Assembly (NCBI GenBank): GCA_037576195.1
Contig: JAQZDE010000063.1
Coordinates: 86,001-150,000, forward strand
Source: Phytoseiulus persimilis
Taxonomy: Eukaryota; Arthropoda; Arachnida; Mesostigmata; Phytoseiidae
DNA length: 64,000 nucleotides
Direction: 5' to 3'
In this document: piece by piece, positions 23,348 through 35,250 of the stretch
Position numbering within the stretch: the first letter of the stretch is position 1
How the letters are laid out: each line of letters starts with the position of its first letter
Notes under the pieces: model-generated
The model's database searches: none
Told to the model about the DNA's origin: nothing
Seen by the model: only the letters and a program-made list of their open reading frames with translations
Made by a program: the position numbers and the translations under genes

Positions 23348-25013
23348 AGCAACGGCCGAGATAGCTCAGCTTGGAGAGAATGGATTCACCGAAAAAGCAG
23401 CTTGGGGAAGCGATGAAGAATGCGAATCGTTCGTATTTGATTGTCACCTCTTTTCAGTCGTCCCCAATCCTAGGTTCGAATAGATAGCGCTCATGAATAA
23501 GTTCTGGAACTTGCTTCGCTTTCCAGAATGACGGAAACAAGCGTCTCAGGTCGTGGCCACGGGACATTGGATCGGCTGACTGGCCCAAGCGGCGGGATGC
23601 TGAGTTCAGTTTCGAAGGACTTTTGAGCTATCGGCAATGAATGTTGATTCTTCATCATATCTGAGATCTGGTCGCGTCAATATTCCTAGTTAATATGGAG
23701 AAGTGTATCCGAGCGTGTGACATTGTAACATGCGGCCGCATTAGAATTTTCAATGAGCTGCGTAGTTATCGCGGTTATTGCTCGATCGAATATCTCCCAG
23801 AATGTTGCCGAAAGTCACCACATCTTTCGTTCTTCTTGTCGCATTGTCTCACCATGCTCAAATGGCGCCTACGGAACACAATGCTGTTGAACAATCGTCG
23901 ATGGACAGATGGATGATGATAACTAATGACTGAATTTCTAGGTAAATTCTATGAATTTACCTCCATTGTTTCGGAAAAGAATCTTTTATTTTCCACAATA
24001 AAAACAGCTATCATTTTATTTCTAGGTTCCAACCATAATTTGGGCTAGTGTAGGGGGGAGAATAATACACATTTCGAGTGAACATGAGACTTTCCATGGA
24101 AACAGATCCCAAGCATCGCACACGGAACAGTACGACTGTCCCCGAGAAACACGAACATATTTCGATCGCCATACACTTCAGAAATGAGAGGGTTCAGAAG
24201 TCAGGTCTCGTTCGTATCATGGCCGCAAGACATTTCGGTCCTGCTGTGCATGGTGCTCATGCACATATACAGGCTATTTCTTCATGGTTTCCATCATTTC
24301 ATGTGGGCGTAAGCGGGTTGGAACTGTTTGGTCTCTGTTGCGGTCGGAAGATCCTCCTCGAATTGAAAACGGCATGGTTCGAGGCACAACTTGGCGGCTT
24401 TTGTGCTGCTGCCAAACGTGCCTGTAGTCCGTCAGGACCGTATTGACGGCCTCTGGTGGCGGGCAGATTTGGCTTTTGTTATGATTAAGTTACATTGATG
24501 TTGACTGGATATGATAACAGTCTCGAGTCGGAAACAGTGCCATGTGCACGAGAACGAATGACACCAGTAATCTGGCAAATAATGGCGCGAAAATACGCCA
24601 GTAGCCAGATCAAGGAAGCCATGAAGTACTTGTAGACACTCAAAGTTTCAAACAAGGTGGTCGCCGCTGAGCAAACGTGTTTTTTTGGAGTGTGGTGTGA
24701 AGAATCCCTTCGGAGCCCAGAGATAGGTCCTTCCTATCTCAGACGATCAATGCTAGTGCTATCTGAAAGTCAGCTCCTATCGCGTCTGACCTGCCGGGGG
24801 TCCGGCCTGGTTTGCTGAGATTGTCGTTCTGTCCCTAGCAAGAACATCCTTCTTCCTGAGGATACATGCTATCTTCCGACTTATTCTGTTCCACTGGTGC
24901 TCTGATTCGAGCATCTTTTCCACCAGTTCCGGTTCTGTGTACCGACCACCCTTGAGGGGTTTCATTGCTTTCGAGTATACGACAGCGAGATGAGCCTGCA
25001 AGCGAGAACGTCT

Positions 25014-25072
25014 TTCGAGGTGCAGGCGAGACCGGCGAGAACGTCTTTCGAGGTGCGGGCGAGGGTCTCGCG
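25014..25072. repeat. Two-unit tandem repeat, about 30 bp
   Basis: The unit CGAGAACGTCTTTCGAGGTG followed by C(A/G)GGCGAG occurs twice in direct succession with one or two changes. Local duplication in otherwise unassigned sequence. Confidence 0.6.
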
Positions 25073-25635
25073 GCCTTCCGAGAGCCATTCCGAGAGGGGC
25101 ACTGCGTCTTCCAGAGTCAGGAAGGATTCGCCAAGTTCTCCTTCCACGTGAAGGAGCTGAGGGGCTGTCAAAGATACATTTCTTTGAGGTGTGGATGTCA
25201 AAGACCGTAAGCTCGGCCGACGACGAGAGGATCACTCTGATTCACTGAACACTCCACGCTTTGAAACTGATTGCCAAATCCTTCATTCCATCAGGATCTC
25301 GATAACGGGAAGCATCGTTTACATGCGCGGCGCGCTCAATCATCTACCGCTTGCAAGTTCAGACAGCACGGAGGAAGTGGATCGATCAGATGTAGACCCA
25401 ACCACGGGCGCACCCTCGTGTCGCACGAGAGGCCCTGCCGGTATCCCGCATTCGCACGGCTCAACGCCACGCTGCTCCGGTCAGACCCAACCACGTAAGC
25501 TCTTTACTGGAACTCCATCAGGTCATCAGCAACATCGTCATTCCGGACTACACGGTGACTGAGGACCAGGAGAGGCTGCTCAGATCCACTGTCCCGAGAA
25601 CGAGAGTACCATCCTGAGAAGTGTGCGACTTCTAG

Positions 25636-25765
25636 GCTTTCTTTCGACGCCAGAGGTGATTCTCGCAGATGCAACGTACATAGTCATCCCGCGAAACCTC
25701 CGCGAACAGCTTTCTTTGCATCCATGCCTACTGGAACGGTCATGTGAGCGCTTACCTCGTTGAGA
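25636..25765 (+). mobile_element. Possible LTR-retrotransposon pol remnant
   Basis: One plus frame reads VILADATYIVIPRNLREQL, which resembles the segment ahead of the integrase zinc-binding region in Ty3/gypsy and BEL polyproteins (..rivIP..LR..lL). The similarity covers only about 20 residues and the frame closes soon after. No LTRs were seen. Weak call. Confidence 0.2.
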
Positions 25766-26260
25766 ATCCCTCCACGGTGGTTTGGAAATAAAGGAGAGAA
25801 TCAAAGCTGACGATCTCTCATTTCAATCGAACGTGGTTGCGGCGGACAGCCCGGGAGGCTTTTCATGAATCGCGGATGTTCGAGGACATGCCAGAGAGCG
25901 ATGACTCAGTGGTACCACGATGAGCACGAAATAGCGCTCTACCCGTGATCGTGAAGCCACCCGACTTCCGTATGAGGAGCAGGATTGTATTCTAGCTAAG
26001 ATCAGTTAGGAATACTTGGAACTGCAAAATAAGTTCACAACATCTTCTATGCTCAGGTATTCCGTGTGATCTGAGGGAGTTCTGCTGTTATTCTTAGCGC
26101 CAGAACTACATGAGGCATAGCCTCGGAATGAGCACCACGGTAGTCTTAGGAACCTTGAGCTGATGAGACTTGACTTTCAGTCGGAAGACTGGGAAGAGGG
26201 ACCCAATACAGCGAGGAGAACAATCGTATGAGTTCTCGTATGAGAGCCGCCCTCAAATAC

Positions 26261-26480
26261 CTGAGGAAGAGCCCACCTCAAATCCTGCCTTCAATCTACT
26301 CCCTGGATGACGTCCCCCCTCACGAATCATATCACGACCCACAGGGCTAGCCAGCGAAACGTTCCGTCTCAAATCGCAACCCAATGCATCCAACAGAGAC
26401 AAGCCCGCGCAATTTGAAAATGGCGCCGCGCTGCATCCAGTCTGGACCATTCCGGCGCAGTTGACACCCCTTCCCCCACA
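26261..26480 (-). repeat. Dispersed repeat, copy B (inverted relative to copy A)
   Basis: Reverse-complement copy of 23117-23347. On the minus strand it encodes an open stretch including MVQTGCSAAPFSNCAGLS; copy A has MVRVGFSAAPFLKGPGWS at the equivalent place. The pair could be ends of one 3.4-kb element or two independent insertions. Confidence 0.75.
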
Positions 26481-27061
26481 TAAGGCTAGCAAGACGAGCC
26501 GAAGTACCATTTACAGCGACAGGTACGTGTGCTTGTTGTTGGACGAAAGTTCGGTTTGCGTAGGCTTTGACGTTTCAGAGAGGCGCTACCACTGAACGCC
26601 GCCTCGGTTCGGGCACAGGGCAAATCAATTCTGACGCGCGGAGAACGTGCGTGATGGAGCTGTGGAAACATAGCGACAGGAATCGTACACCATATGGTCG
26701 GGTGGGAATTCTCTATATTCCTCCACAGTCGAGGGTTCTTCCTCCTGAACGGTACCCCAAGTTCATCCTGATTGGCCTCCGGATCGTTCAATCGAGCATG
26801 CAAGAGTATCGAGAGCGAGCGTTGGAGAGAGAGGAGCTCATCTCCAGGTATATCATCATTTGCAGGGCTACACGCTACCTTCAGAGCAACGCTTGATTGT
26901 TCGAATACTTTTCGTCGACCCGATATACGGCTTGAACACATGGCTTTCGCTCCTGTTCTTCAGAGAAGACTTGCACATCTTTTTCAATGCTGTGCGCGAC
27001 TAGTATGAAGGTGAGCCGCTCGTTCGAGTGAATACTGCTCGAGTAGGAGGGAGGACTACAT

Positions 27062-27682
27062 CAGTTGCGTATCTAGCTCAAGCGGCGCCCGGGGCAAACG
27101 TTTTTTTTTCGTTCCGTCTCTCAATGCTCAAAAATGCTAATGCGCCCAGCTTCCCTTGAACCACAATGATCCCTGACACGGACCAACGTTTCACTGTCAT
27201 TTATATCATAACAAAGTTTCTCCGATAGATCGAAGTGGAAGTCTGATTCTACACTCCTCATCTCCATGGGTCGCGATTTTGTTCTTGATTCCGATTGAAT
27301 TTCTGCTGCAGTGGAGGAGATTGACAGAGCTCCGAAACCGTTAGTCTTCAGCTTCGCGCCCTCAAGACGTAGAGATGCAAGCCTTCAGCCCTCTGGTGCA
27401 TGTTGCTGTGCCTGAGTTGAGGCGAGTTTTATGGCACGCAAAGACATTTATGATTGTTCACCTCTTCCGATTCTTCAATTGCGATCTTGCGCCCTCAGAT
27501 CTCTGGGGTGTTTATCCGTTCGGAAGACGAATTCGGTTCATTTTGCGGTTAGGGCTACGGGAAAAAATCAAGTACGGTTACACGCCCCAAACCTACGCGC
27601 CCTTTAACTGAGCGCCCCATCAGCTTTGAGCCCTTTATTTGAGAGCATGAGCCCCCTCTGCCCCCCCCTCGATACGCCACTG
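27062..27682. mobile_element. Non-autonomous DNA transposon with CAGTGGCGTA-type ends
   Basis: The left end reads CAGTTGCGTATCTAGC and the right end, inverted, CAGTGGCGTATCGAGG; both are followed inward by G/C-rich tracts. The length is 621 bp and no transposase frame is present. A related terminus (CAGTGGCGTAGCGAG on minus) occurs at 57238. A target-site duplication is not obvious. The element sits directly upstream of the TMEM184 fragment, where that gene's N-terminal exons would be expected. Confidence 0.5.
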
Positions 27683-27737
27683 GACAACACATATCTGTAA
27701 GTGCCTTTCGAAACGTGATCTCTAACAACCGTTATAG

Positions 27738-28513
27738 CTTTCGTGATCTACAGTTTCCTGTCTCTATTTTACGAATACCTGGGCGGTGAATGGAATATCA
27801 TCGAAAAGCCTCTGATGGGCACTGTTATCTTGGTACTGCAGCCATTAGGGATATACAGGGCTGGTGACCGGGATCCCAACACTGGGTTCGCCTACATCAC
27901 TATGATCAACCATTGCTGCGTAACACTAGCTCAGTACGGTCTCTCCCTTTTTTATTCCGCGACGAGAGAGCTTCTCAGACCTTATAATCCGAGCTTGACG
28001 TACTTCACGATGGTATCTATCATATTCCTGACGTACTGGCAAGGAATGCTCCTGGACCTCATGGTGGAACATGGCGTGATTGGGAAGCTCCATCCCGACA
28101 TGCAGAACTCGAAAGAAACATCTGCACTTACGATCTCCGCAGCCTACCAAAATTTCTTCATCTGTATGGAGATGTTTTTCGCGGCTTTGGCTCTCCGCTA
28201 CGCATTCCCTGTGGGCGTGTATGACAAGAGGAACGGAATGCCAGCCGCGAGGAGTCACCGCGATGCAAAGGTCCAAAGGTACTGGGGGATGAGGCTTGTC
28301 AAGCTGTCTCTGCCCTCTCCATCATGACATTCCACTAACCAACCATGTTGTCCACTCATCGCCTCAGAAACTATGAATCCCAAGGATATCATGGATGATG
28401 CTATCCACAACTTTCATCCTCAGTACCATTCATATACGCAGCAGACGAACCCTCAGAGCCGACAACGCAGTGCTGGCTCCGCGCAGTCACCAGGTGAAAG
28501 ACCTAAACAATAG
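27738..28513 (+). pseudogene. TMEM184-family fragment, broken
   Basis: From the acceptor before 27738 the frame reads FVIYSFLSLFYEYLGGE, KPLMGTVILVLQ, ATRELLRPYNP, IIFLTYWQGMLL and ICMEMFFAALALRYAF, all hallmarks of TMEM184B/C, a seven-pass membrane family. After an intron (donor at 28279) the next exon gives ETMNPKDIMDDAIHNF and ends at TAG 28511-28513. Three defects are seen: no N-terminal exons upstream (a transposon occupies that place); about 40 residues missing between GGE and KPLM; and a frame change between VYDKR (first frame) and the GVTAMQRSK that must precede ETMNP (another frame). AATAAA with an A run follows at 28713-28726. Most likely a truncated duplicate; an intact copy is expected elsewhere. 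Confidence 0.65.
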
Positions 28514-29560
28514 TTGAAAGAAGCCTCCGCTCTAGCTCCCGTGTTTTCCGTCGCCCGCATCGGAGGTTTCATGCTCGATTTCAAAATGTCTGGCAGGTTC
28601 CAACGTCGCGCTGCAGGGAGAGCTGGCTTCTGTGCCAACTGTTGAGAATCAGAACCGGTCTCAAGCGAGCGTGGGACACCTCTCACGGGAAGTGCGCAGG
28701 CGCGTAGTTTTCAATAAAAAAAAAAACAGCAAAGAGAATTTCTTTGTGACTCGTTGTTTTCTCTTTGATTAACAGTGGCATTCGCCCGAGTTCCATCTTG
28801 CATGCTCTACGAGTCATTCCATAGCTCTCTCCACCAACCTCAGAAGCTAGAAGCGGGGTGGCGTCCATCATACGGTCTGGAATCACCGGGATCGTGGGAC
28901 AACAACCGCCCTCGACGTGCAACGAGCCCACGAAGCTTTTTGGGCTGTCACGAAGGCACGCCCTAGGACTCTACCAAGTAGTTCCAAACAACGTGAAGCC
29001 GTAGAGAGGGGACTCAGGAAGTCCTCCATCCCAGAGCGTGATTTAACAGCAAGATCATTCTCCGATTTATGTTCCAGGCGAGTGGTGCAGAGCGGGGGAC
29101 GAGAAGAAAAGCCCAAAAGTACCCGGAATCCAATATGACGCGTCCGTATTATCGGGGATGAGCTTTTGAACTCATAATCCGCTTAAGTTGCGAACACCCG
29201 GCCGCAAAGTCAACCCGCTGACATGATTGATTATCCCGTCAACGAAATCTGAAACAGCGGGCGGCAGAGTGTTCCAAGATGGCTGAGAGCTGCGAGAGCT
29301 GAGCCCCTGTCCTCTCGAGCGGGAGTCGAATTTACCCTCGCTGATGGGCAAGCTTGGAAGGAAATGAGCCACTGGTAAAGCTCTCGGTGGGCTCCCTGCG
29401 TGCACGCGAGCACTACTGGGAGCCGCGACTCCAGTAGCGCCCTGTCACGGCTCGCCGGGTCTTTGCATCATAATTTCAAGGCCGCATCGAGTCGGCGACG
29501 AAAGCTGCGGAGTCGATAGCGCGAAAAGCAACGCCCTGTTTGTCGACGGGTGGATCTTCT
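28514..29560. other. Spacer between TMEM184 fragment and HCN 3' end
   Basis: No gene supported. On the minus strand near 29.2-29.3 kb a frame contains SQPSWNTLPPAVSDF, reminiscent of the end of retrotransposon reverse transcriptases (WNSLP..V), so a degraded retroelement tail is possible. The part next to 29561 should be HCN 3' UTR. Confidence 0.3.
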
Positions 29561-32500
29561 TCAAATGCTTTGCCGGAGCATGGGAGCGACCCAGGGAGTC
29601 AGATCGAGCTCATCCTCCAGAACATCAATCCATAGTTGCCTGATATCGATCGGAGCCTCGTCATGTGTTAGCATGGGATCACTGAGGGATGTCGGCTGGG
29701 ATTCAAAAGTATCAGGCGCTGGACTCTGAAGAGGAGAATCTCTTGGAGAAGCTGAAAGTTTGTTTACGTTCATTTTGGGAAACTTTCTCGCGGTCACGAA
29801 TCCTCGTCTGCTCACTCGTTGCTTGTTACTGCGGCTCTGCTTCATGGTGTGCAGTATGTGAAAGAAATCCGATCGGGAACGGAATCCCGAATCATTCTTC
29901 GACGGAATAAATACACCACTGTCCCAAAGAAAATGAATTTTCTTCAAACATCAATTTTCATTTAGCGGAGAGATACCCGACGCATGATTGCCGTGTGTGA
30001 TCAACTACCTTGAAGAAATTTCTGCTGCTTCTGTCCCAATTCAAAGCAGCAAGACACAATTCATTCTAGCATACAGGTGATGTCTGAGATCACAGTCTTC
30101 TGAACGGAAAACGTCCGGCTCTTCCGAGAACAAATAAGTCAGCACATAGAGATTTGTACGGATTTGCATTTGTTTAAGAGTTCCATTAATGATCAAGTGA
30201 TCAATCAATTGATTGAATTGCTAAAAGTATTACTCATTTAAATAAAACGGCGTGGTCCATGAGGCTCGAGGAGATACTCTCCGATTTCGCATTCGGAGCT
30301 GATGCGCCAATGTCGCATACGGAGAACTTCATACTTCCTGCGTGGAGTCGTGCTTCCGTTTGCTCCCGGGCGTTGCTACGAAGGACATGGCCGTGGTCGT
30401 TACTTCACGTGTTGAGTCCAAGAGGCTCGTCACGTCGCCATCTTTCATTTGGTCTCGCATGTTTTGAATGTCTTTGGTCAATTTCCGAATCGAAGCTTCA
30501 ATATGCGGGAAGTGAATCAACACCTGCAAAGTCGAAGGAGTAGTTGGAGTTGACTTTTGCAGTGGTAGTGATCATTAAACGTTGATGGTCTCCGAAATGA
30601 GGTGAGACACACACATGATGGAAGTCAGTCGTGTCTAACGTAAGGCAGCGGCAATGGGTGGCAGCTTTGACGGTGGCGTTACGTTCGCAACGAGTCAGGA
30701 TACTCAGCTCGCCGAAATGTTGACCTTCGTGAAGAGTTGCAAGGACGATGTCATCATGATTGAGTACGGTGACCTCGCCAGTTTGTATAAAAAACATCTT
30801 TTCTCCTGCGAAAAGAAGCATTCGTGATCCTTTTCTTGCTGCATCTCCGAAGTTGGAGCCTCGAGTATTGATTTCGTCGAGGGTTGTGCTCACCAACGGT
30901 CCCGTGGGCTACAATGATGTCGTCCGGTTGATAGAGCTCAGTTTTGAGTTGAAGGACAAGCTCGTTCAAGAAAGGCGGCTCCGCAGACGATAGGAATGGC
31001 AACGAAGATATCATGGTTTCGCAATTGTGTCTCATTACCAGCTGCAAACAATCAGTGGGAGGAGTTGATTCTCAAGACGATACGTCCGCTGCGAAGGCGT
31101 TCCTACAGCCCTCTTACCTCTCTGAGCGGCTCAGACATCGATGCTATAATACTGTCCTCGTCGAAAACTCGGCCGTTGTATCTTTGTTCGAAATAATCAC
31201 GAATTTTCGAGCGCAATTTCGAGTCGAACCCTTTATACGACATGAAATCTTCCAACTCGGCCATCTGCAACGAATGAAGATGGCAGCTCAGATTGTACTC
31301 GCCACGAATGACAGGTATGTACCGCGGGGAATCTTATTCGAAAGAAAGAACAGGGAGAAATGTTACTTTTTGACGGTGAAGTTTCCTCGGAGCGTCCATC
31401 TGTTGCCAGACGGCCGCAATGTGCGCGATTATCAGACAGAAGCCAACCGACCCGCTCAGCATACCCCAAAGCGTGAACCACATGTCAACGAGAGTCTCCG
31501 GCGCCATGCGCCCGTATCCAATGCAGAGCATTTGAGAAATTGAATTGAACAGACACCACGAGTATTGCACCGTCCAGTGGGCATCCTGAAAATCCGCTTC
31601 TCAATTCTAAAAACGGTCTCGGGTATGGGGCTCAACACATCACCGACGAATGGCTCACGCCGTGCCGATTTCATTGAGTTCCTGTATAGCGAGTTCAACC
31701 TCGGTAGCGGGAGCTTGGTGAGCTATACCTTGATACCAGTCAGAGATATCCAGCCACGATCAGGGAAGTCGAGGCAGGTGTTCACCAGGAAGTGCAAACA
31801 ACCATTCCAGTGCGCTGTCAGGAGCATCAGGAGGACCATATTCAGGGTCCTCAACGAAGCCCATTGCGTCGACGACGAAAATGATGTTTGAAGCTTCGTC
31901 ATGTATCTCACCATTCGACAAACTCGTAGTAAACGGAGCAAGCCGAGGAATTTCCCCAGGGTCAACAGCCGCGCTCCCAGTAAGAAATCGGTGTCACCTG
32001 AAGGTGGGAAACACATGAAACGTTCATCGGGGTGTGAGCCGAATATTGCCCCATTCAGTCAACATCGGAGACCCGAGCTCACTCACTGAACATTTCGATC
32101 ACATGGGGAAGGGTGTAGTCGAGCGGCAGGGAAGAAATCAGGTCCACACCGAACCAGCCGTGGAAGTAATGACTTTGAATGTCTGCGGGCGACAGGTTCA
32201 GTTTATGGTGCATACCTTTATTTTGCACGAAACCTAGAAGAAAATTCCGACCTTGAAGCCATCGAATCACATTTATTCAGCATCCAGTACTGATTTGGAG
32301 CCCGAATTGAAATTATCCGACTGCGAATTTCAGAATATCGAAACGATCAGCGCTGAAAGGCCCTGCATTTGTTATGCATGGAGGTCGTTTGTACTTCAGT
32401 TAATCTTTTACACTCCACTGGTGAATTATCGACTCGGCGGATGTTCCGTTCGTGCGACCGGAGTTTCAGGTGCAGGGCCAAGCATTCAACGTCGCTGGGA

Positions 32501-35250
32501 ATGCTTTTCGCGAAAGAAGACACGCAATGTCGCTGGATCCTCAGACACATTTTCACCAGCTTGAAACATCTGGGAATCGGACCTTTCGACGAGAGAAAGT
32601 AAGTGGAATTGAGCTTCAGAGTAATGGCTTGTTTAGTTTAGGTAATAGATCCCACTGATTCCTAGACCACTTTCGAGTCCTCCAGCCCTCGAAGTTTTAC
32701 CCGACATCCGATTGCAGAGTTTCGCACGGCAGGGGTCTGTATCAAATGTTCGTTCGCAGCAATTTGGTGACATGGCTCTTGCGAGCCGTTCTCGTGTTCA
32801 TTTTTAATCAAGGCAAGGGTGACATGATCAACCGAATGTTTGAACTGCTCAAGGCCTTCGGATGCATAGTCTTTCACTGGAAGTTCGCTCAACATCACGA
32901 TGCAATCGTTGGTCTCTTCGAGAAGTTGGACGAGCTTCGGCATCATCGTGAGTCCAGCTCATCTGGCTGTTTTCTCGCGTCTTGCCGATTCGAGGAAGAT
33001 CCTCCCGAGCTGTGATTTCTCGATTTTTCAGATGCCACCGGATCGTTCATCAGCAGAATTTCGAAGTACTGCGTTCTATCAGTGTGGATATTCGAGGCTT
33101 CTCGCATTCCGACCGACTACGCTGCTTTCATTGTAGAACGCAAATTCGACAAGTTCGTCGAGCGAGATCTCTTACTGAAACCGGGCGACATATCAGGCGC
33201 AATGGCTCCCGTGGTTCATGGGCTGGCGATCCTCACTTTCACGATGGAGCGAATTCTGATTTCGGGCACAATCTCAACCGTTCTACTGGTTTTCAGCTTC
33301 ATCAACATCGTGAGAAACTCAGGATTCATTCTAGATGGCGTCTTCGAGAATCGAGTGGATTTCACAATCATTCTGGATTTCAGCTTCTGATATCGAAATT
33401 TCGACGCTACGATGGACTTATGCGAGATTTACTCGCGGCTGACACGATGGACAATCCCAGCGATATGTTCAAACTCCGGCTCATCCATGCCGGTCAGAGA
33501 ACAACTGCTCTTCGGATCGCTCGCCTCTGTCATCGATTCAAAATATAGTCATGCGCGATCCCTCTCTTCCTGTTCTCGCTCAAACTCCTTATAATCCAAC
33601 AGATCTGTGCCTCCTCACCCAAAAGATCGACGACATTTTCAGCACCATGGTGTTTGTGATGCACTCAATCGGAGTGCTGCAGCTCTGCCTCGAAGTGAAC
33701 CGTTTCTTCGTGGTGAGTTTCCGAGCGAGAGTCTTTGACGAGAACAGAGATTTTGGGTGGGAGTATGTCTCAGCGGTGGGATGTTCCTCCATGCCGTTTC
33801 GAAAGCTGTCTCAGCTGTACTTCTTGATTGCTAGATGTCGACAAAAGGATTGACAACTTTTGGATTGTACAACTGGGCCTTGGATGCTCTCTATGGAACC
33901 ATGAGTCTGTTGTTGCTCCTCTTCAGTGCAGCCTCCCTCTGCCAGAGTCCGAAAGTGTCGTTCATGACCATCAACCAATTCGGACTACGAAGCCATTCGG
34001 AGCTCTACGAGCATCAGCTCGAACTCACCCAAAGTCAAATGGGAGTCATTGGGGGGCTCCAACTGACCGCTGGAAGGTTCTACAACATGGACCGCAGCAC
34101 GTTCATCACTTCACTGGGTCTCATCGCGTCGTTCGTTGTGTTCTCCATGCAGATGCCGGAACTAGCAACCTGAAGCTCCCGCTTGGGAGAAAACTCACGT
34201 AGGACCACCCGATTCGTGGTCGGCCAGCGCTTCTCATCATTGCAAAAATCAAGCGATTGCCTCTGTGATCCACCATTTCGATTCCCGAATCAGGAAGGAA
34301 TTCTAATTTCCACACCAGACCGGAACTACAGAGATTCCCCTTTCTCGCAAACTTGCAGGTTGGGAATTGAGAACAAGAACAGGCGTTTGAGCGCAAAATG
34401 TCTCGCCATACCTCATTCTTTAAACTCACCTGTCCGAAAATTGTAGATCACGTCAAAAGCGAATATAGTATCGAAAATTATGTTGAATATCAAGCACTCG
34501 CTCCACCAATCGTAGAAGTCGAGAAAAGCGATCATGACTGGGAGAAGAACCATGTTCACGATGCAAGCGATGACCACCACGAACTCCCATCGGAGCCTTC
34601 GGACATGGGAAGGCGTTAGTGGATGGAGTACCGAAGTCTTATAAAGGAATCAATGGCGTGTTGGGCATACCGCGCGTCGCTCCATGGATGTGAGACCCAG
34701 TTCGGTGTTTCATCCTCGGGATGGAGTCTGTCATACCGCTTGAGCGCGTGTCTTCGCTTGTCCACAAAGAATCCCCGAAGGTGCTTTTCGAAAATTTTCC
34801 TCTTCTGTCTCGTGTCAGGATCAACAGACTCCTCGAAAACGCGCTGAGGACTGAATAGCCGCTCGAGATTATGCCTGCTCGACGTGCCCGAACCTGTTCA
34901 AGGATATGGGGTCATAAGTTCTGAGAGACCTCTGCAGGTCTCTGCCGAGTCCAAAGAGGAATCGATGATCCGCTGCGAGGAGACGGGTTCGCGAGCTGTC
35001 TCGTCAAACAACAGGGACCACTCACCACTGGCTCTGAGTTTGTCTTCCGCGCGCTCTTCTTTGATGGGCTTGTCGATCCCGAAATAACGGAAGTGACTCA
35101 GAGGCTCTTTCCTGCGCCGTCGATGATTCCTATGAGAATCTGTTCCTGATTCACTCGTCGAAGGCGTTCGTGCCTGCCGCGGTTGGAACACAGCGCGGAA
35201 CGATCGGAATCGTTCCCGGGCATCATTGGGGAGCCTTCAAAGAAGAGTGG
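29561..35250 (-). CDS. HCN-type hyperpolarization-activated cyclic-nucleotide-gated cation channel
   Basis: Minus-strand exons: ~35250-35036, 34893-34668, 34596-34430, 32233-32087, 31997-31729, 31585-31367, 31264-31118, 31041-30894, 30805-30615, 30523-30335, 29836-29561 (stop); phases agree. About 730 aa. The N-terminal HCN region leads to a WVSHPWSDAR motif and S1-S2. The S2-S3 link and S3 carry WFGVDLISSLPLDY, as in HCN (WFVVDFISSIPVDY). S4 is GKFLGLLRLLRVCRMVRYM. The pore reads SISQMLCIGYGRMAPE with the K+ filter GYG. The C-linker (RDYFEQRYNGRVFDED) and a cyclic-nucleotide-binding domain follow (FFIQTGEV, FGELSILTRCERNATVKA). The protein should sit in the plasma membrane and carry Ih. The first exon's start and 5' exons are uncertain. 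S4 has fewer basic residues in its outer half than classic HCN. A 2.2-kb intron hosts a gustatory receptor on the other strand. Confidence 0.85.
32501..34173 (+). CDS. Gustatory-receptor-like seven-helix protein, nested in an HCN intron
   Basis: Six exons: 32501-32600 (coding to 32598), 32718-32924 or 32947, 33033-33309, 33384-33528, 33603-33712, 33835-34173; about 400 aa, the usual size for arthropod gustatory receptors. The start ATG leads to ILRHIFTSLKHLGIGPF, a typical Gr N-terminus. Several hydrophobic helices follow (e.g. HGLAILTFTMERILISG, STVLLVFSFINI). A Y.GLMRDLL and LRLIHAGQRTTALRIA segment precedes helix 6, and the last exon ends GGLQLTAGRFYNMDRS, TFITSLGLIASFVVF. This resembles the final helix of Grs, though the insect TYhxxxxxQF motif is not exact. 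Junction 2 keeps frame only with a weak donor at 32925; the strong GTGAGT at 32948 would break it, so a pseudogene is possible. Expressed Grs are ligand-gated channels in sensory neurons. Confidence 0.6.

Larger units (their letters stand above)
22644..27061. other. Repeat-rich intergenic region
   Basis: Apart from the repeats listed separately, no host gene is supported. Short frames such as the plus frame at 26567-26896 and the minus frame at 24777-25235 are open but unrecognised; the latter includes a local tandem duplication and may derive from a transposon. Left of 22.96 kb the sequence may be 5' UTR or promoter of SZRD1. Confidence 0.4.
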
